A DNA stretch of 64,000 bases from Scedosporium boydii (lineage: Eukaryota > Ascomycota > Sordariomycetes > Microascales > Microascaceae), in contig NJFT01000037.1 of NCBI GenBank assembly GCA_002221725.1, positions 1 to 64,000 of the forward strand, read 5' to 3'. A program made the translations under genes and the position numbers. The notes beneath the pieces were generated by a model. The model was not told the DNA's origin, did not search any database, and worked only from the letters and a program-made list of their open reading frames with translations. This document shows, one piece after another, positions 1 to 12,948 of the stretch; positions within the stretch are counted from its first letter, which is position 1; each line of letters starts with the position of its first letter.

Positions 1-1008
1 GAAGAGAATAAAATAAGACGAAATAAATATGCATACCGTATCCTTGAGCAAGGTAGTCATGAACTTGCAGCTCAATTTCTCGCCAATGCTGACGATCCTG
101 TCCTTCGACCGAGAGTTCGCCTCGAGATTGAAGCGTTTCGCAGCCACTATGTACTCAACTAGTTCGTCACATTCATCCTCGACCTGCCTGCAAAGATCTG
201 CTCTTAATAATTCATCCTTCACAAAAGTCTGGGCTGCCACCCTATGATCGACGCAGATGGCATGAATGAGGTCTTTGGCTTCGTCCAGGAGGGCATTTTG
301 GATTTCCTCTTGGCAAGGCGCAGCACTGATAGCTTCTAGCTTCTCAAATACTACTAACAGCCTATGTGGTTGTGTCAGTGCGTGAGTTCTGATGGCAGAG
401 GAGTGAAAAATCGATGTCGCTGGTTGCCACATCGCGCCGATCGCGAGATGACGATGACTCACCTGCTCGTGGTGCCTTCAGTCTTCTTTCCAATGCTCCT
501 CGCTGAACATACCACAATGACTCTATTCCGATAAAGGTAGTCGCTATAACGTCAAGATGTCAGTAAAAAGCAAGTTTATGAAACAATGCCGATTTCGGTG
601 AAACCAGTCGGTCTAGCCAAGACAATCTGGTAGTGACAGATGCCGACTTTACCAAGGGTTCAATCAACATACCGTACTATATCCCTAGCAATCTAAACGG
701 TGAAGCAGAAAAAAGTTAGCAACAAGTCGCTGACCAATTCAGCACGGCATCTCCCATGCCGAGCGGAGCGCAAGTGTGCGAAAATTCCAGGCAGAGATCC
801 TTGGCAGCCATTTCGAATTCAATCGGGTAGGATTCTCATCATGCCCAACAGCGCAAAAAAGAATTGGCACAAAAAAGAGGAGCAAGGGACGGCCTACCTT
901 GTCGGGGAACTTGCCCACGCTCGTCCCGCCAAACTTCTGAACTACCCAAGGGTACGCAGAGGCCCTTGAATTCCTCAGCACGGTCTGAGGGTCAATTGCG
1001 GAAACCAT
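1..1008 (-). CDS. HOM3: aspartokinase (aspartate kinase), N-terminal part, cut by window edge
   Basis: Catalyses ATP-dependent phosphorylation of L-aspartate (EC 2.7.2.4), the first step toward threonine, methionine and homoserine. Four exons are visible: 1008-898, 692-673, 543-463 and 361-37, all phase-consistent; the gene continues past base 1. Exon 1 gives 37 residues with the kinase signature KFGGTSVG at residues 25-32. The next exons give IARDIVR and then RVIVVCSARS and GTTSRLL, the order expected of fungal aspartokinases. Exon 4 holds the helical insert (AAQTFVKDELLRAD, SIGEKLSCKFMTTLL). The ATG at 1008 sits in a strong ACCATGG context; an in-frame TTG upstream is not a start. Exon 2 is only 20 nt. 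ACT regulatory domains would lie outside the window. Family assignment is firm; splice sites are inferred. Confidence 0.9.
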
Positions 1009-4000
1009 GGTTGAAAAAAATAGTCCTGCCGGGGAGGACGAGAACAAAGTAACGAAACGGGAAAAGGAGGATGGCAGTCGAGGAGTTTACGATGATGGTC
1101 GGTAAAGAAAAAAAAAATGAGAAGCACCCGGGTGTCTCACAGGTCCTCGCTCGCTCGAAGTCCGTGAGAATGTAGCACAGCGGCGGACCGGCGTGCGGAT
1201 CGGAAACGAAACGAAGGTGGGGGAGGGGATGTGGCGGGGTGGAAAAGGCCAGAGAATTGCCCCTCGCTCGAAAAAAAAGAAAAAGAAAGGATTGATCAAA
1301 TAAAAATAGGCAAGTGGTTTAATTTTCCCACCTACGAAGTACACCGAAGCGACTTGGTGATGCGCTCGCCTGTGCAATGTCGCAGGGTGTGTTTGAAAGG
1401 TGACGGAGTCAAGGGAAAGAGAGAAAAATAAATTGAACTAAAATAAAGCAGCAGCTAAATTAAGAGCTGCTGAATGGTTGAATGGTTGAATGGAGGGTGT
1501 GAGTTTGTCAGTTTTGTCCCGCGGCAGTGAAATTGATAGCGCGGGCGGGTTCCTGCTCCGGAGTGGATAAAGCTAATCCGGTCTGGCAGTTCTCGGTGGG
1601 GGACTGCGGTGAAGAGAGACTTGGAGTTGGCAGAAGGGAGGAGGGAAAGCAGAAGTTATAAGGATTAATGATAATGATGAATTGGCAAAATAACCTTGGA
1701 TAGTCGGATCGAGGGATTTCTCAAGATCGGGAAGGGTCTAGTCACAAGAATCTAGTTAGTCTGCTAGCAATCCCGAAGGTGAAGAAGAAAAGTGGACGCT
1801 CCAGTCCCTTAAGTACAAAAAAAGGTTGATGGAGTGAGGCGCTGAGGCTTGTGTCGAGAACCCGAGGCAGATCAATGGACAGACGGAATGACACTGGCCA
1901 AGAGAGGGACCCTAATGGCTGCAGGGAGCACTCGAGGAAAATAGAGTACACGCCTCACTGGCCGAAGTGGGCAATGGATCGAGGCAGCGTGGGATATCGG
2001 AGCATGGCTGAGACGGAGCACATGTCTCGGGCCCAATAGTGGACAGCGAATGTGTGATTTGACTTTTTGGTCGACTTACACGAAGACGGAGACGAGGAGA
2101 CGAGGGTTGACGCGCAGCCTGGAAGGTAACAGTTTGCCGGTTTGGGTCTCCTACAGGGCCTTTGCGAGAATAATAGACTTCCAGTCCGTCAAATAAGATC
2201 AATCCGGGTCAAACTACTCCGCGCATAGCCCGCGTTGGTTGCTGGGATTTGTGGGATTTGTCGATTAGTATTTGTAGTTTCAGCACATGGGGGAGGGAAA
2301 CCGAGAGAGAAGAAAATGAGGCGTCGAGTCCGCAGAGGTTATTCGATCAATTCGGTGTTGCATTTTGCCATCTGGACTCGGGAATCCAGGGCCAGGGACA
2401 ACATTTTAAAAGTCTATCACTCTATGACTCTACATCTACATTGTACTTTGGTCGCCATCAATGGGATTGACTTCTCCGAAGTGCGAGTCATACTTTTCTT
2501 TTTTTTCCTTCGGGAAAATTTTTGCGTCGGTAGCAAGAATTCGGCATCAGAAACTCGAAAAAAAAAGTGGCCATATTCACCATTGGTCCATACCCGCGGT
2601 AAAAGACTAACACGCGGTAACTGCATTTAAGAGCTATTTGACAGTCAGTCTGGGTCCCAATTGAATGGCTGATGGTATTTCATACTGTTTCATTCCCTGT
2701 AAAAATAACGGAGCCCGCCAAACTCCATATCAGTAATCAATGAATCAATCACAGTCGACCGTTTTTGTTATAACATCAACCCACCAGTGGGAATACCCAT
2801 CATCGAGATACTTGACCTCACGTGGTAACCGATACTGAACTCCGACGCACCGTGATGTAACCGAAAACTAAATGATGATCAATGAGGCATTAACCCCGAT
2901 AGTGACTTTCCAGTGACACGGCAAGTGCCTGCGGTTGCTGTTGATGTTAAGTGTACGAAGTATAAGTGCGGTACTCGCGTACTCCGACCGATCATCATCT
3001 TCATCGGCTTCTGGCAGAAGCTAGCGATTAGTTATATCTTCGTCGTTGGTTACAGCTCGTGATTGTTCACTCGATATCGATATATGCAAATATGAGTTTT
3101 TTTCGCCTGCTTGTTCAAGTCTTTCAGGCATCCTCTGGAATCTGGAATGGCCTCGAAACAGCCAGCCAAACCTGGGGCTTCGCCAAGATCGACAATGCCT
3201 GTGCTGGCTCACCCCACCGGTACTTCATAAACTAATCCCTCAGTATCCTCCGTCAATGCACCACCCACCAGGATCATCCCGCAGCTTCCTGCGCATTCAG
3301 CAGTTGACGTATAGACAAGTAGACATGACGCCCCCTTGTGCCCTACGCATCTTCTTCGTCCCTGCACCAGCCTGCAGTCATCGTGGTGCGTGCAGTTGCT
3401 CCACGCTAGCCTCATACGGACATGGTAGCCGTCCTATCATCCCGCTCCTCTCGACCTCCATGAAGTGGTGAAGAGGAGACGCGGACGGAGATGAAGGGAA
3501 GTGATTAATATTTGATTAGTATGGATGTGAATGTACGCATACTGTGGCATCGGCAAGAGAACAAGGGCCTCAATATGATGTGGCAGAAACGAAACCCAGA
3601 GATTATGGCGTGGTCATACTAGGCACCCTTGTAGACATCATCGGACAAAGAAAGCAAAGACAGGCCATCAAGTCGTGATAGCCTCAATCATTCAAACAAG
3701 ATTTCCTTCTGATGGAGCTGCATCTGTCAAACACCACATTGGCCCTCCCGCCTTTATTAACTACCACAGTACACAGAACAGAGGGGGGAAGCCCGAGGCT
3801 CGAATTCCAAGCTCTGGCCCCTGGCTCATGATGCCCCATCGCCCATCCAAAACAACCATAGGACTCAGCCATATAGTCCTCGGCTCTCCAATATCCGCCG
3901 GAAACCCAAATCCTCTTGAAAAATGGTGGCATCATTAAACCTGGTAAAACAAGGACCGTCATTGGTTCTCGCAGAATAAACGCAGTATACCTGACCCAAG

Positions 4001-4523
4001 AGAGAGAAAACCCAAAGAATCGAGGTAACAAAAGTTATACTGTGATATATGTACCGAGAAACAGAGGATGCCTGAAAAGCGCGAAACAAAAAGTCACAGG
4101 AGTTGAAAACCCAAAGTGCAAACAAAGTCACAAAGACCCCCAGTCGCCAAACCGACTCCCACCAAACCCCCAATAAGCCAACAAGAATCGACCACACATC
4201 CGTAGAAGGTGGTCCCCAAGGCTCCCGAAAGAAGCTCACTCGTCGTCATTCATTCATTTCTTCATCAGAGTTTTAATGCACGCCCACGAGACATGCTAAG
4301 GAGGTAGAGAGAGAAAGGAATATGTCGCCCCAATAGAATCCCACAACGGGGAAGATTATCCCTGGCATCAAGACACATCCGTCCATCCATAGAGCTGGAC
4401 GGGCGGCTAGACGCAGTAAAAGGGATGAGGCGAGGATGATTAGGAGTCCGGAGTAAAAAAAGATGACGCCGCGCCGAAACAATGGTCCCAAATGCCGGGA
4501 GAACCCGTTCAACTCCCGTCTGT
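1009..4523. other. intergenic: aspartokinase leader/promoter and 3' flank of RFX gene
   Basis: No convincing gene in 3.5 kb. The part next to aspartokinase is purine-rich on the + strand, that is pyrimidine-rich in the sense of the gene, as usual for fungal leaders. It contains a TACGAAGTAC palindrome at 1333-1342, a related GTACGAAGTA at 2953-2962, an 8-bp inverted repeat at 1449-1472 and a short tandem repeat near 1470-1494. At 3684-4512 the minus strand has overlapping hydrophobic open frames without good ATG starts; these are more likely 3' UTR than coding. Confidence 0.5.
1449..1472. repeat. 8-bp inverted repeat with 8-nt loop, followed by 8-bp tandem repeat
   Basis: CAGCAGCT at 1449-1456 and its exact reverse complement AGCTGCTG at 1465-1472 could form a hairpin. 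It is followed at about 1471-1493 by three copies of a TGAATGGT-like unit. The site lies about 450 bp upstream of the aspartokinase start. Function unknown. Confidence 0.5.
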
Positions 4524-7095
4524 CTATAAGGTGGTCGTGCTTTGCTGGTTTAGGAGCCGGCTCTCGTCGGTTGTTATGAACCCGTACTTGTCGAGCGGGA
4601 AGTCCTCTTCGGGAGTCCGGATGCCGATGCCGCTATCATCATGAGGGTTTCCGTCAGCCTCGAGATTGGCATCTTGAGCACCGTTTCCCCTTTGGGGAAA
4701 CTGTGCCTTGTCTGGCTGCGCCTGAGAGAGGTTTGATAGGTGAAAGTCGTCGCTTCCGCTGCTGTACCGAGGACCAGATCCTGGCCCCTGTCTGGCCGCC
4801 TCCTTCGTGGCAGCTCGAGGTCTTTGGGCAGCCAGCGAAGCCTGTGTACTCTTCTGCTTCATGAACCCTCCATGTTCCGCCATAAAGCTAACCATCTCAT
4901 CAATCCAGCATTTCGTAACCCACCAGGAGCCGAAGCTCTTTCCTTGTGCAAGCGTGAGATCCCTCATGACCGCCGTGCCCACACGCTGGACACACCAGAC
5001 AATATCAGTCGCTGAAGCATAGGGAAACCGGCCGGGGAGTGATCGGAGGAAAGCAACCCAGCGATCGAGAACGTTGTGAGATTCTGTTGAGGCGCTTTCC
5101 TCTCCGCTACCTTGTCGCCCGTTACGAGCTGCGACGTCCCCATAGATCGTCATGCATTCGAACTCCCATTGCACGTTGACCGGGTTTAATAGGTCTCGGA
5201 TCTCTGAGAGAAGGAGCTTCACGAGGTCGTCCATGCCACGGGTTGGTACACATTCAGCCACCTTTCTCACTCGTACCATGGAAATCCAGTCGTGGTACAT
5301 CTGGTCGCGATTGGCGGGGTTGGATAGCATATTCGCCGCGGCATGAGCGGTAAGATTCACCCGTAAAGCGCGGTCAATGAGCGCGGCAAAAATCGTCGCC
5401 GGAGCCTCCTTCGCCCTGATGACATGAGCGGGTTGACCTTGGAAGGATTCACGGATATGAGGCACGAGTCGTTCCGAGATGCTCCTAAGTGTATCTAGGA
5501 CAGGTTTTGGCACTACTTGGAGTGTCAAACTGGAAATGATTCGCATCATTCGTTGATATAGGATGAAGTCACACTCTTCAATCCATTGCGCAACACTTGG
5601 CGAACCTAGGAGCTTGTGCACAGGCATGGTAAGAGTGCCTTGAAAGGATGTGTAAAGGTGAAAGAAGGTCTTCTCCTTGCAGTAGCGAATGCACTCTACA
5701 AGAGAGGTACAGTGAGATCGATAAAGGGCAGCAAGAGACTTTGCTGCATCCGGATCTGTACCCTTGGGGAGGAAGGGTTCTATTCGGGGAAGGATGATTG
5801 CTTCACTTTGCTGAAGCTGTTCTTCTGCAGTTGGAGAGAAGGCTAGGTCGAGGCTGGTTTTCGCTGTTGTTGAGTGGAGCTGGTCCACGGTTGTGACCCC
5901 GGGAACATTGTACAAACTATGCGAAGGTGTGTGTTTTGTCGATTGTTGGATAGCGCCGCCCGTCTGCTCCTCGGGCGAGGGCATGTTTCCTTTATCTGCC
6001 GGGACTGAATTCGCTGGTGCGGGGAAAGAACTGTGGTTATCACGGTTAGCCAAGGCCATCTGAGCGAAGAGAGCTGGAGCATGGACTGGGCACATACTTG
6101 AAACTCTGAGAGAAGCTGGACACTTCAGGTAATGTCAAGGGCTGTGGAGGCTCGGGTTCGACCAGATCCGCTTGGTCTTCGGTTAACGTGAAGTTAACAT
6201 AATGATACTTGGACTCGCCGCGGACACCAAGACGCCGCGTCTTTAGGCCCGGGAACAGGACGCGAACAAGCTTTCCGAAGCTGGCGGGGTTGAGAACTGT
6301 TATTCTTTCCGTGGCACACCTCGATGCGTAATTGGCATACACGCGGCCTCGGGGTACAGATCCTTTGCCTCGGGCGCAAACTTGGTTAATCCTACATGGG
6401 AAATGGGTATCTGGTTAGCATATGTGTCGCCGAATATATACCTCGACGACAAGGCGTCTTGATGATAATCGAACTTACCAGAGCATTGCAAACACTTGTC
6501 GTTGCCGCTCGGAATTGGGACCGCGCTCGTTACCATGAAGCTCCCGAGCAATATCCTGGAGCGATCGGTGCTTGTTGGCCATAAACAACTGCTGCATCTC
6601 TCGCTCGTTGTTCGCGCTGCTGCGGCTTGCGGCAGGCTTAAGAACAACAGGTTGAGAAGTGGTAACCTCCATCATATCTCCATTCTTAGCATCCATCATC
6701 TGGCTGTCGTGATCGGTGAAGGCTCCAAGGTCGGTCATCGATAGGCTCGCAGACATGTCACGTCTGACGAAGCTGCCGTCGTGTTGAAAAGAGACGGAGT
6801 GTGCCATGGAAGCATCCATTGACGGGTCCATTTGGTATTCCCTCCCTGCTGATTGCATATGGGAAGCGGCTTGGAGAATAGCGTCCTCGGGAGACATTTG
6901 GGCGGTAGCGACAAGCGCCTTCGCCGCGCCGTGCATGCTGCTAGCCCACTGGCTGGCGTAGACTTCCTGGGCGTCTGCAAAGCTCTGATCCAAGTTGGGC
7001 TGGGTGCTGATACTGTGGATTGAGGCGGTCGAGGCTCGAGACAGAGTCCTCCGCCTCGCCTTCGCTATCGCTGAAGGATCTGTCGACGCGGACAT
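4524..7095 (-). CDS. RFX-family winged-helix transcription factor
   Basis: Predicted 805 aa from three exons: 7095-6479, 6391-6098 and 6030-4524. The second intron has donor GTATGT, branch point GGCTAACC and acceptor CACAG. The RFX DNA-binding domain spans about residues 185-265 and crosses the first intron: FAMLW, GKGSVPRGRVYANY, NPASFGKLVRVLFPGL, TRRLGVRGESKYHY, all diagnostic for RFX winged helices that bind X-box DNA. The long C-terminal region matches the general layout of fungal RFX proteins (Crt1/Rfx1, CPCR1, RfxA), which act in DNA-damage response, cell division or secondary metabolism. Which role applies here cannot be told. The N-terminus is Ser/Met-rich and probably disordered; the C-terminal 90 residues are acidic and low in complexity. 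The start at 7095 is the first ATG in frame. Confidence 0.9.
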
Positions 7096-8505
7096 CTCGA
7101 TTAGCGCGTGGGGTCAAGCTTGACGGCCGCGGCCAAGAAGACGCGAAGGGGAATTGCTGGTGATGGTGGGAAGATGCAAGGCCGAGTGGCTCTGGAGCTC
7201 TCACCTTTATCCATATCTTGTTCCTGTAGGTTAGTTGGTTTCTCTCCGTGTCAAGGTGTATATGCGACAACAAACATCGGGGGTGCGACGTCGAGAGGAG
7301 AATCAAAAAGTGTGCCTTTTTGGCCACAACACCACTTGTTGGCACAAGCAGGGGCAAAGAAGAGGAAGAATGGTTGAAGAGAATGAATGAACGACAGGGT
7401 ATCGAAAGAGGGAAAGCCTGATGGCGTCTTTCGAAGTACTCGAGGGAACTCCTGAGAAATACACACCTTGTCGACTGTGTCGTAGCCGAGTCGTATTTTT
7501 GAGAGACTGGATGTCTCGCAGGATTTGGCGGGTTTATTTTGAAATCTAATGTTGTTGCGGTAACCACGATTTCGTTTAACCAACCGGATGCGAGCGGAGT
7601 GCACGCTCCACTCGAGTGTAAATATGAGGCCTTGCTGCCTTAGGCCATTGTAAATCAGGTTTGATTACGAAGGACAGAAGCGGGGGCCGCCCCGTGATTG
7701 CTAGCAAGAATAGGCAAAGGCCCCGTCACGTGATTTTAAATCACAGTCCAGGCTTGAAAAGTGTCCCCAGGGCCAAGACCACAAGCAGCTCCCTTAGGAC
7801 CTGGACTGCCGGTCCAATCAACAAGCACAGGCCGGTACAGTTCTCCGTAAATGGGTCAATCTGCGCACTGCCCATGTCAGTTGGGCCTTCACAATCTCGC
7901 AGGCCATGCAGGGGCTGCTGTACAGCGTAGGACCGGACACTACTAGTGGACACTTGGTCGTTTTGGTGATTCCGTAAAAGTACTCCAACAGGCAATAATA
8001 CCTCTACGTGGGCGATGAAGCTATATTCACACAAGGTACCGATATGGCGGCACTACTTGACACTCCCTAAACTCCCTGAAGCCCCCGAGCTCTCCTGCCA
8101 TCACCTCGAAACGGACTTTTTGTATTTTGCAGCTCTGTTGCACACCCCCCCTTCGTCATTCCTGATTCTGCTGTGCCGAAAGCATTTCCAACTCACACAT
8201 TTTCTATCCGCCCGGTTCGTGATCACCTGCTATCTCATCATCACTAGACCACAAGTCATCTCCATTACTCTGAGACAAACTCATTTTGCAATTCTCTTCT
8301 TTCTCAACCAAAACACTCGAAGAAATCAAATATAACGCGAGCTCTGCTTTTGAAGCCACGTTTATTTGTTTTTTGACTCTCCCAGACCTAACGATCAATA
8401 CTCTGTCCATATCCTCGCCCTCGCGTCGCAAGAGTGCCTGAAGCAGCATCTCACCGAATAACGTCGAATCTAGACTTCATCAACGTAGCAAACGTCGTCG
8501 CCATC
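7096..8505. other. divergent promoter region between RFX gene and YOP1
   Basis: 1.4 kb between two divergently transcribed genes. It is pyrimidine-rich in the sense of each gene near its start. Open frames here have no homology that I recognise and mostly lack ATG starts. No RNA gene seen. Confidence 0.5.
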
Positions 8506-9324
8506 ATGTCTTCTGCTCAGGATCGCGTGCAGCAGTACGTCGGTGTTCTTGATCGAGAGGTATGTCTTCGAAGCTGTTCTTCAGGCAACAGGCATCTTCC
8601 CCTGGGCGTGACCGCTTTCTAACAAGCCCTGGCTTCTCTCTACAGCTCGCCAAGTACCCTACCATCGCCAATCTCGAGAAGACCACCGGTGTTCCCAAGG
8701 CGTATGCCGCCATCGGCTTGGCTGCGCTCTACCTATTCCTCATCATCTTTAACTTGGGTGGCCAGCTCCTGACCAACATCGCTGGCTTCGTCATCCCTGG
8801 ATACTACTCTCTTAACGCTCTGTTCACCACGAACACGGCGGATGATACTCAGTGGCTCACCGTAAGTTTTGAATCAAGGAAGAAATACGCCTGCGCGCAG
8901 GGATATTTTCGATGGAAGCTAACGCTCTTCTTCCCAGTACTGGGTCGTCTTCGCCTTCTTCTCGTACGTGGCCAACATGCTTCCCACAGCCCGAGGCTGC
9001 CTCGGTCGATGCTAACGTGTGCTTTGTCTAGTGTTATTGAGAGCCTTGTCAGCGTTGTCTACTGGTTCCCCTTCTACTTCACCTTCAAGTTTATCTTCCT
9101 CCTCTGGCTCTCGCTCCCCACTTTCCGGTATGCTCGCTTTCTCTCTCAAACACGGCTAGATGGCGGGTGAAAAACGGAGATTTAGTGCTAATCATCCTTC
9201 TTATAGTGGTGCCGAGTTCATTTTCCGATCTTTCTTGGCCCCCATGCTCTCCCGATACTTCCAGTCTCCCTCGACCGCCTCCAACCTTCGTGCTAGGGCT
9301 GAGGGTGCTGCTAAGAGCGACTAA
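8506..9324 (+). CDS. YOP1: YOP1/REEP/DP1 ER-shaping protein
   Basis: Predicted 169 aa from five exons: 8506-8559, 8646-8861, 8938-8963, 9032-9127 and 9207-9324. It is a reticulon-like hairpin membrane protein that bends tubular ER and works with reticulons and Sey1/atlastin. The sequence shows the conserved start RVQQYVGVLDRE, then LAKYPTIANLE and the hydrophobic hairpins (AAIGLAALYLFLIIFNLGGQ; VIESLVSVVYWFPFYFTFKF). PGYYSLNALFT and LPTFRGAEFIFRSFLAP are typical TB2/DP1/HVA22 signatures. Length matches yeast Yop1 (about 180 aa). Exon 3 is only 26 nt. All phases join cleanly. Confidence 0.95.
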
Positions 9325-11007
9325 ATTGTCAATCTTCCAATAGTTGCTCAATTGGCCTTTTCAAAGGTCTATAGATGTTTGAGACTAGTCTAGGGTGCAG
9401 TCGCCTCTTTGTGCCCTAGGAGGCTCTTGATCGTCGTCTGCCAAATGATTATGACCTGGACACCCTGCCAAAGCTTACGAAGTGAACGAGTTAAGGATAG
9501 GATACAATGGATGTCTTTCATGGGTTATATTTTTGTAGAACAGGGAGGGCGCGGTTCTGTACGCTGGATCCTGATGGGGCTTTGTTAATGGTTATCGTGA
9601 TCGTCACAAATGCACTCTCTGTTTTCTTTCTTTACTTGCATTCTATTGCCCTTCTCCTCTGGCCTCTGTGGTAAGACCAGTGCTTGAATTATGTACTGTG
9701 CTCATTGTAAGTGGACAGCCTCGACGGAACTAACTTAGAACTCCAGCAAAATTATGTCCTCACCGCCGAGTCCGCATAAAGTCTAAAACCTTGCTTGCCG
9801 AGGTGTAGTCTGTATTGCAATGAACCAGGCCTCGAGACGTTGCTCGTTAGTGAGTGATGTTTGGTCATGGATATCTGGCGAGCGTGGTCTCATGGAAGAG
9901 AGCCAAAGTGCGATCTGCTTGAGGTGGCACGATTACGTATGCTCGCCAGCGCACTCATCAATCAATAGTTTTACTTCATCCGGCATCTAATCTATTGATG
10001 GAAATCTGCACTAGCTCCCGCTGCCGATGCCCCATGCTTCTGCTTGAGGACACTTCGTGCTTTCGTAAATTACGACTGCGAACATCAACCTGAACTTGGA
10101 TATCGTCCTTGCTCAGTGGCATCCCAGACTATGAAGTAAGATACCGAGCATCGTCAAAGGATTCTTATCCCTTGCTATCAGAGGGCCTGGTACCAATTTT
10201 CAGTGTACCGAAAGTGCCTACCGCCTGGCTGGATTCATGAAAGCCGAAATTCCGCCATGTTCAACGTCAAAAATCTAGCGACTCAAGGGTCTTCTCAAAG
10301 TTCATCAATCAGATTGATCTTATTTATTCCCGGGCACAGGACGCATATGCAGTAATATGCATCTTGGGAACTACTGTGCTTCGTGGTATCTTCGTATGTA
10401 CAAGTACCCAATGCAGAGTCCTTGGGTACGAGGTACTTAATTCGTACTTAGTTCGTAGATTACTTTGGGCGTGGACTTTATCGACTTCTAATAATAACCA
10501 CAGTTGCGCTATAACTTGCTCCGTGTTGGAGCCAGTCAGGACGCCAGACTGTCGGAGATGGGTGCGTCCGGAGGATTACGAGGTGTAACTTGTACCAAAC
10601 TCGTTTTGAAACTCACTAGAGCATGTCATCCCTTTCCACTCGACGCCAACACCATTTCAACAGCCCCTTCTCAATCCGGCGTGCCTGGACAGGACGGGAA
10701 AAAACCCACGATATTCCTAACCCAAAATCACAGAGGCGAAATCATGAGTCTTCTTCGAGATCACCCTTCTTTCCGCGAATAGCGCCAATCCTGTCCACCG
10801 AGTCTAGGTTCGACGTCCACTCGTTTCTCCGTCTCACCCCCCGTCTTTATCTCACGATCGCCGCCACTCTGGGTTTTGCTGGATCATAACCCCCCCTTTC
10901 GCGCGACCGTGCTAGGATTTCAAGCCTACATTCCCGTCGCTCGGCCTGCTTTCCCTGCCCGTTCTTGCGTTTCTAGCGACTGCCCTCCCAGTGGCCACGC
11001 GTTTGCG
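9325..11007. other. intergenic: YOP1 3' flank and MID1 promoter
   Basis: 1.7 kb without a recognisable gene. Several GTAC-containing short words lie near 10394-10455, part of the wider intergenic pattern. Upstream of MID1, open frames in the last 400 bp start at non-ATG codons or break before the gene; they look like leader sequence. Confidence 0.5.
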
Positions 11008-12948
11008 ATGCCGCGAATACCATTGCGAACGCGGGCAAGCGCATCTGCCGGGACTTCGATGACGCTCTCCCTGATCTACTTGGCCCTCCTCCTCCCGTCC
11101 TTCGTCCTTTCGCTCGGTATCGAAGACGCTCCCAAAACCGCCGCACTAGATGGCCTAATAATAGACAGAGATGTGGGGGGAAGGAGTGCGGAGGTGTTGT
11201 ACGAACCGCAGTTTGTCTCGTTTGAAAGGACACTCATAGCGAGGCAGGCGGAAAATATCAAAGTCCTAGGGAACAACAGCCCTGAGAGGTTCTCTATGGA
11301 TCCGGCATCGATAGCCTTCTTTGCCTTTTCCGTCGACGGGTTAACACCGAGAGCGGCACTTTTCGAGCATGACCTCGAATCGGCGGGCAGCGTGGGACAG
11401 AGTCCTAACCCATTGATCGAGGATTTATTCAAACGACAGACAGAACGAACAGTCTTTATTTCGGCAAATGTTTGTCGTCACCCGGAGAGGAACACCGGTG
11501 ATCAACCGCCGGCGCTGCATCTCATCGTTTCCTCTGACCCTGACGATCAATTCCCGAATAGCACCAAGGCTACGACACAAAACGTAATATTCTTCGAGGG
11601 CTCCGCAATGCAGAGCATGTCCATATCTTCGGGTACCGTTTATTTCAGCATCGAAGCGCCACCTGTGCCGGATGACTTTAAAGGGGAATGGAATCTCGAA
11701 GTGGCTGTATCCGATGATGGCTGGTATCATAGCTATGTAGGAGAATCTGGAGAGGGTAATGGCATGCTCTGGGCTGCAGACGTCGATGGCGGATCGGCAC
11801 TCCTCATGACGAAAAATTTGACGGAAAGCAGGGTGGAGGCTAGTGCTCTGATGACGACTCCCGGGCTGCCTTTCACTCTTTTCGTCGACGCTTCCCAGTC
11901 GCGAAGCCTCGACGGAGTGCGGCGCTCCTTTTGCGGGCTGCAGAACTACGCCGGAATTGCTTCCACAAAGAACGACAAGCCGACCGAACAAATGCTCATG
12001 AGCATGACTACACGGGGCCTGGGTAATTTCCCCAAGCAGCAATTCTGGTTCGGGGGTCTCAACTCTAGCACTATGTACACGGGGATTCTAGTCAAGTCCA
12101 AGACCAGTGCGCTAGCAAAGAGGCAGAATACGGGTTCCAATACCGGCGTCATCCAAGTCTTCCCGGAGTTCCAGTTCCAAACCACGGAAGGTAAGGTAGC
12201 ACACTAGACTCTAGCAAGTATTTTATTTGTCTGTCGTTCAAAGTGTTGCTAACAAAGTTTATCAGGAGACAATTGCCGGGTCATCACAGACCTAGAGTTC
12301 TGTAATGAAGTAGAATATGCCGTGCCGGCCAACAGTAACAAGTTTAGCAACACGAGCGCTTTAGCCAAGGCCTACGACGACTTTGCGAAGACCATGTACG
12401 CCAACTTCGAGAAGGCCATGCAACAAATCCCCTGCGAAGCGCCGGTCACTGCCCGGTATTCATTAGCCCGAACCTGCGACGACTGCAAAGTGGCCTACAA
12501 AAACTGGCTCTGCACAGTCGCGATCCCCCGTTGTGAGGACCTCTCCTCCACCAACGCGAATGCGCTTATCAGGAACGCCCAGCAAGAGTTCCCCAACGGA
12601 ACCAAGCTGGACGAATCCTTCGTTAATAATCTCCGAGAAACCGAAGGCCCGGGTGTTTTGTTTTCCAGGCATTCATGGGTCGATGAAGTGATCGCCCCTG
12701 GTCCTTACAAGGAGATCCTACCTTGCGACGACCTGTGTTATCAAATCGTCCAAAGCTGCCCGGCGTCCATGGGGTTCAAATGCCCTGTTCCTGATGATGA
12801 TAACTTCAAGTTCAGCTACGCACAACGTAGCGAAGGGGCCTGTAACTTCCCCATCTCTGCGACCTTTGTGTCCGGAGGCAAAACCGCTGTTGCGTCGGGA
12901 ATGGTGTTGATAGCGGCCTTGGCTGCATCTTGTTTCAATTATTTATAA
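11008..12948 (+). CDS. MID1: MID1, regulatory subunit of the plasma-membrane Ca2+ channel
   Basis: Predicted 621 aa from exons 11008-12190 and 12266-12948. Mid1 partners the Cch1 channel in the high-affinity, stretch- and stress-activated Ca2+ influx system of fungi. Seen: an N-terminal hydrophobic signal (SMTLSLIYLALLLPSFVLS), a long extracellular part with N-glycosylation sequons, and a Cys-rich C-terminal third (CRVITDLEFCNEVEYAVP, TCDDCKVAYKNWLC, PCDDLCYQIVQSCP) typical of Mid1. A hydrophobic C-terminal tail ends the protein. The intron has donor GTAAGG, branch GCTAAC and acceptor ATCAG. The start could also be the ATG at 11059, just before the signal peptide; 11008 is the first ATG in frame. 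Confidence 0.93.

Noticed and set aside
455..461. Perfect TGACTCA (CPC1/GCN4 site) at the aspartokinase gene
   Set aside because: It coincides with the GTGAGTCA splice donor of an intron, so the match is explained by splicing signals. Upstream matches at 2425 and 2484 are imperfect.
3684..4512. Hydrophobic minus-strand open frames downstream of the RFX gene
   Set aside because: They start at TTG or GTG, overlap each other, and no consistent splice joins them; 3' UTR is more likely.
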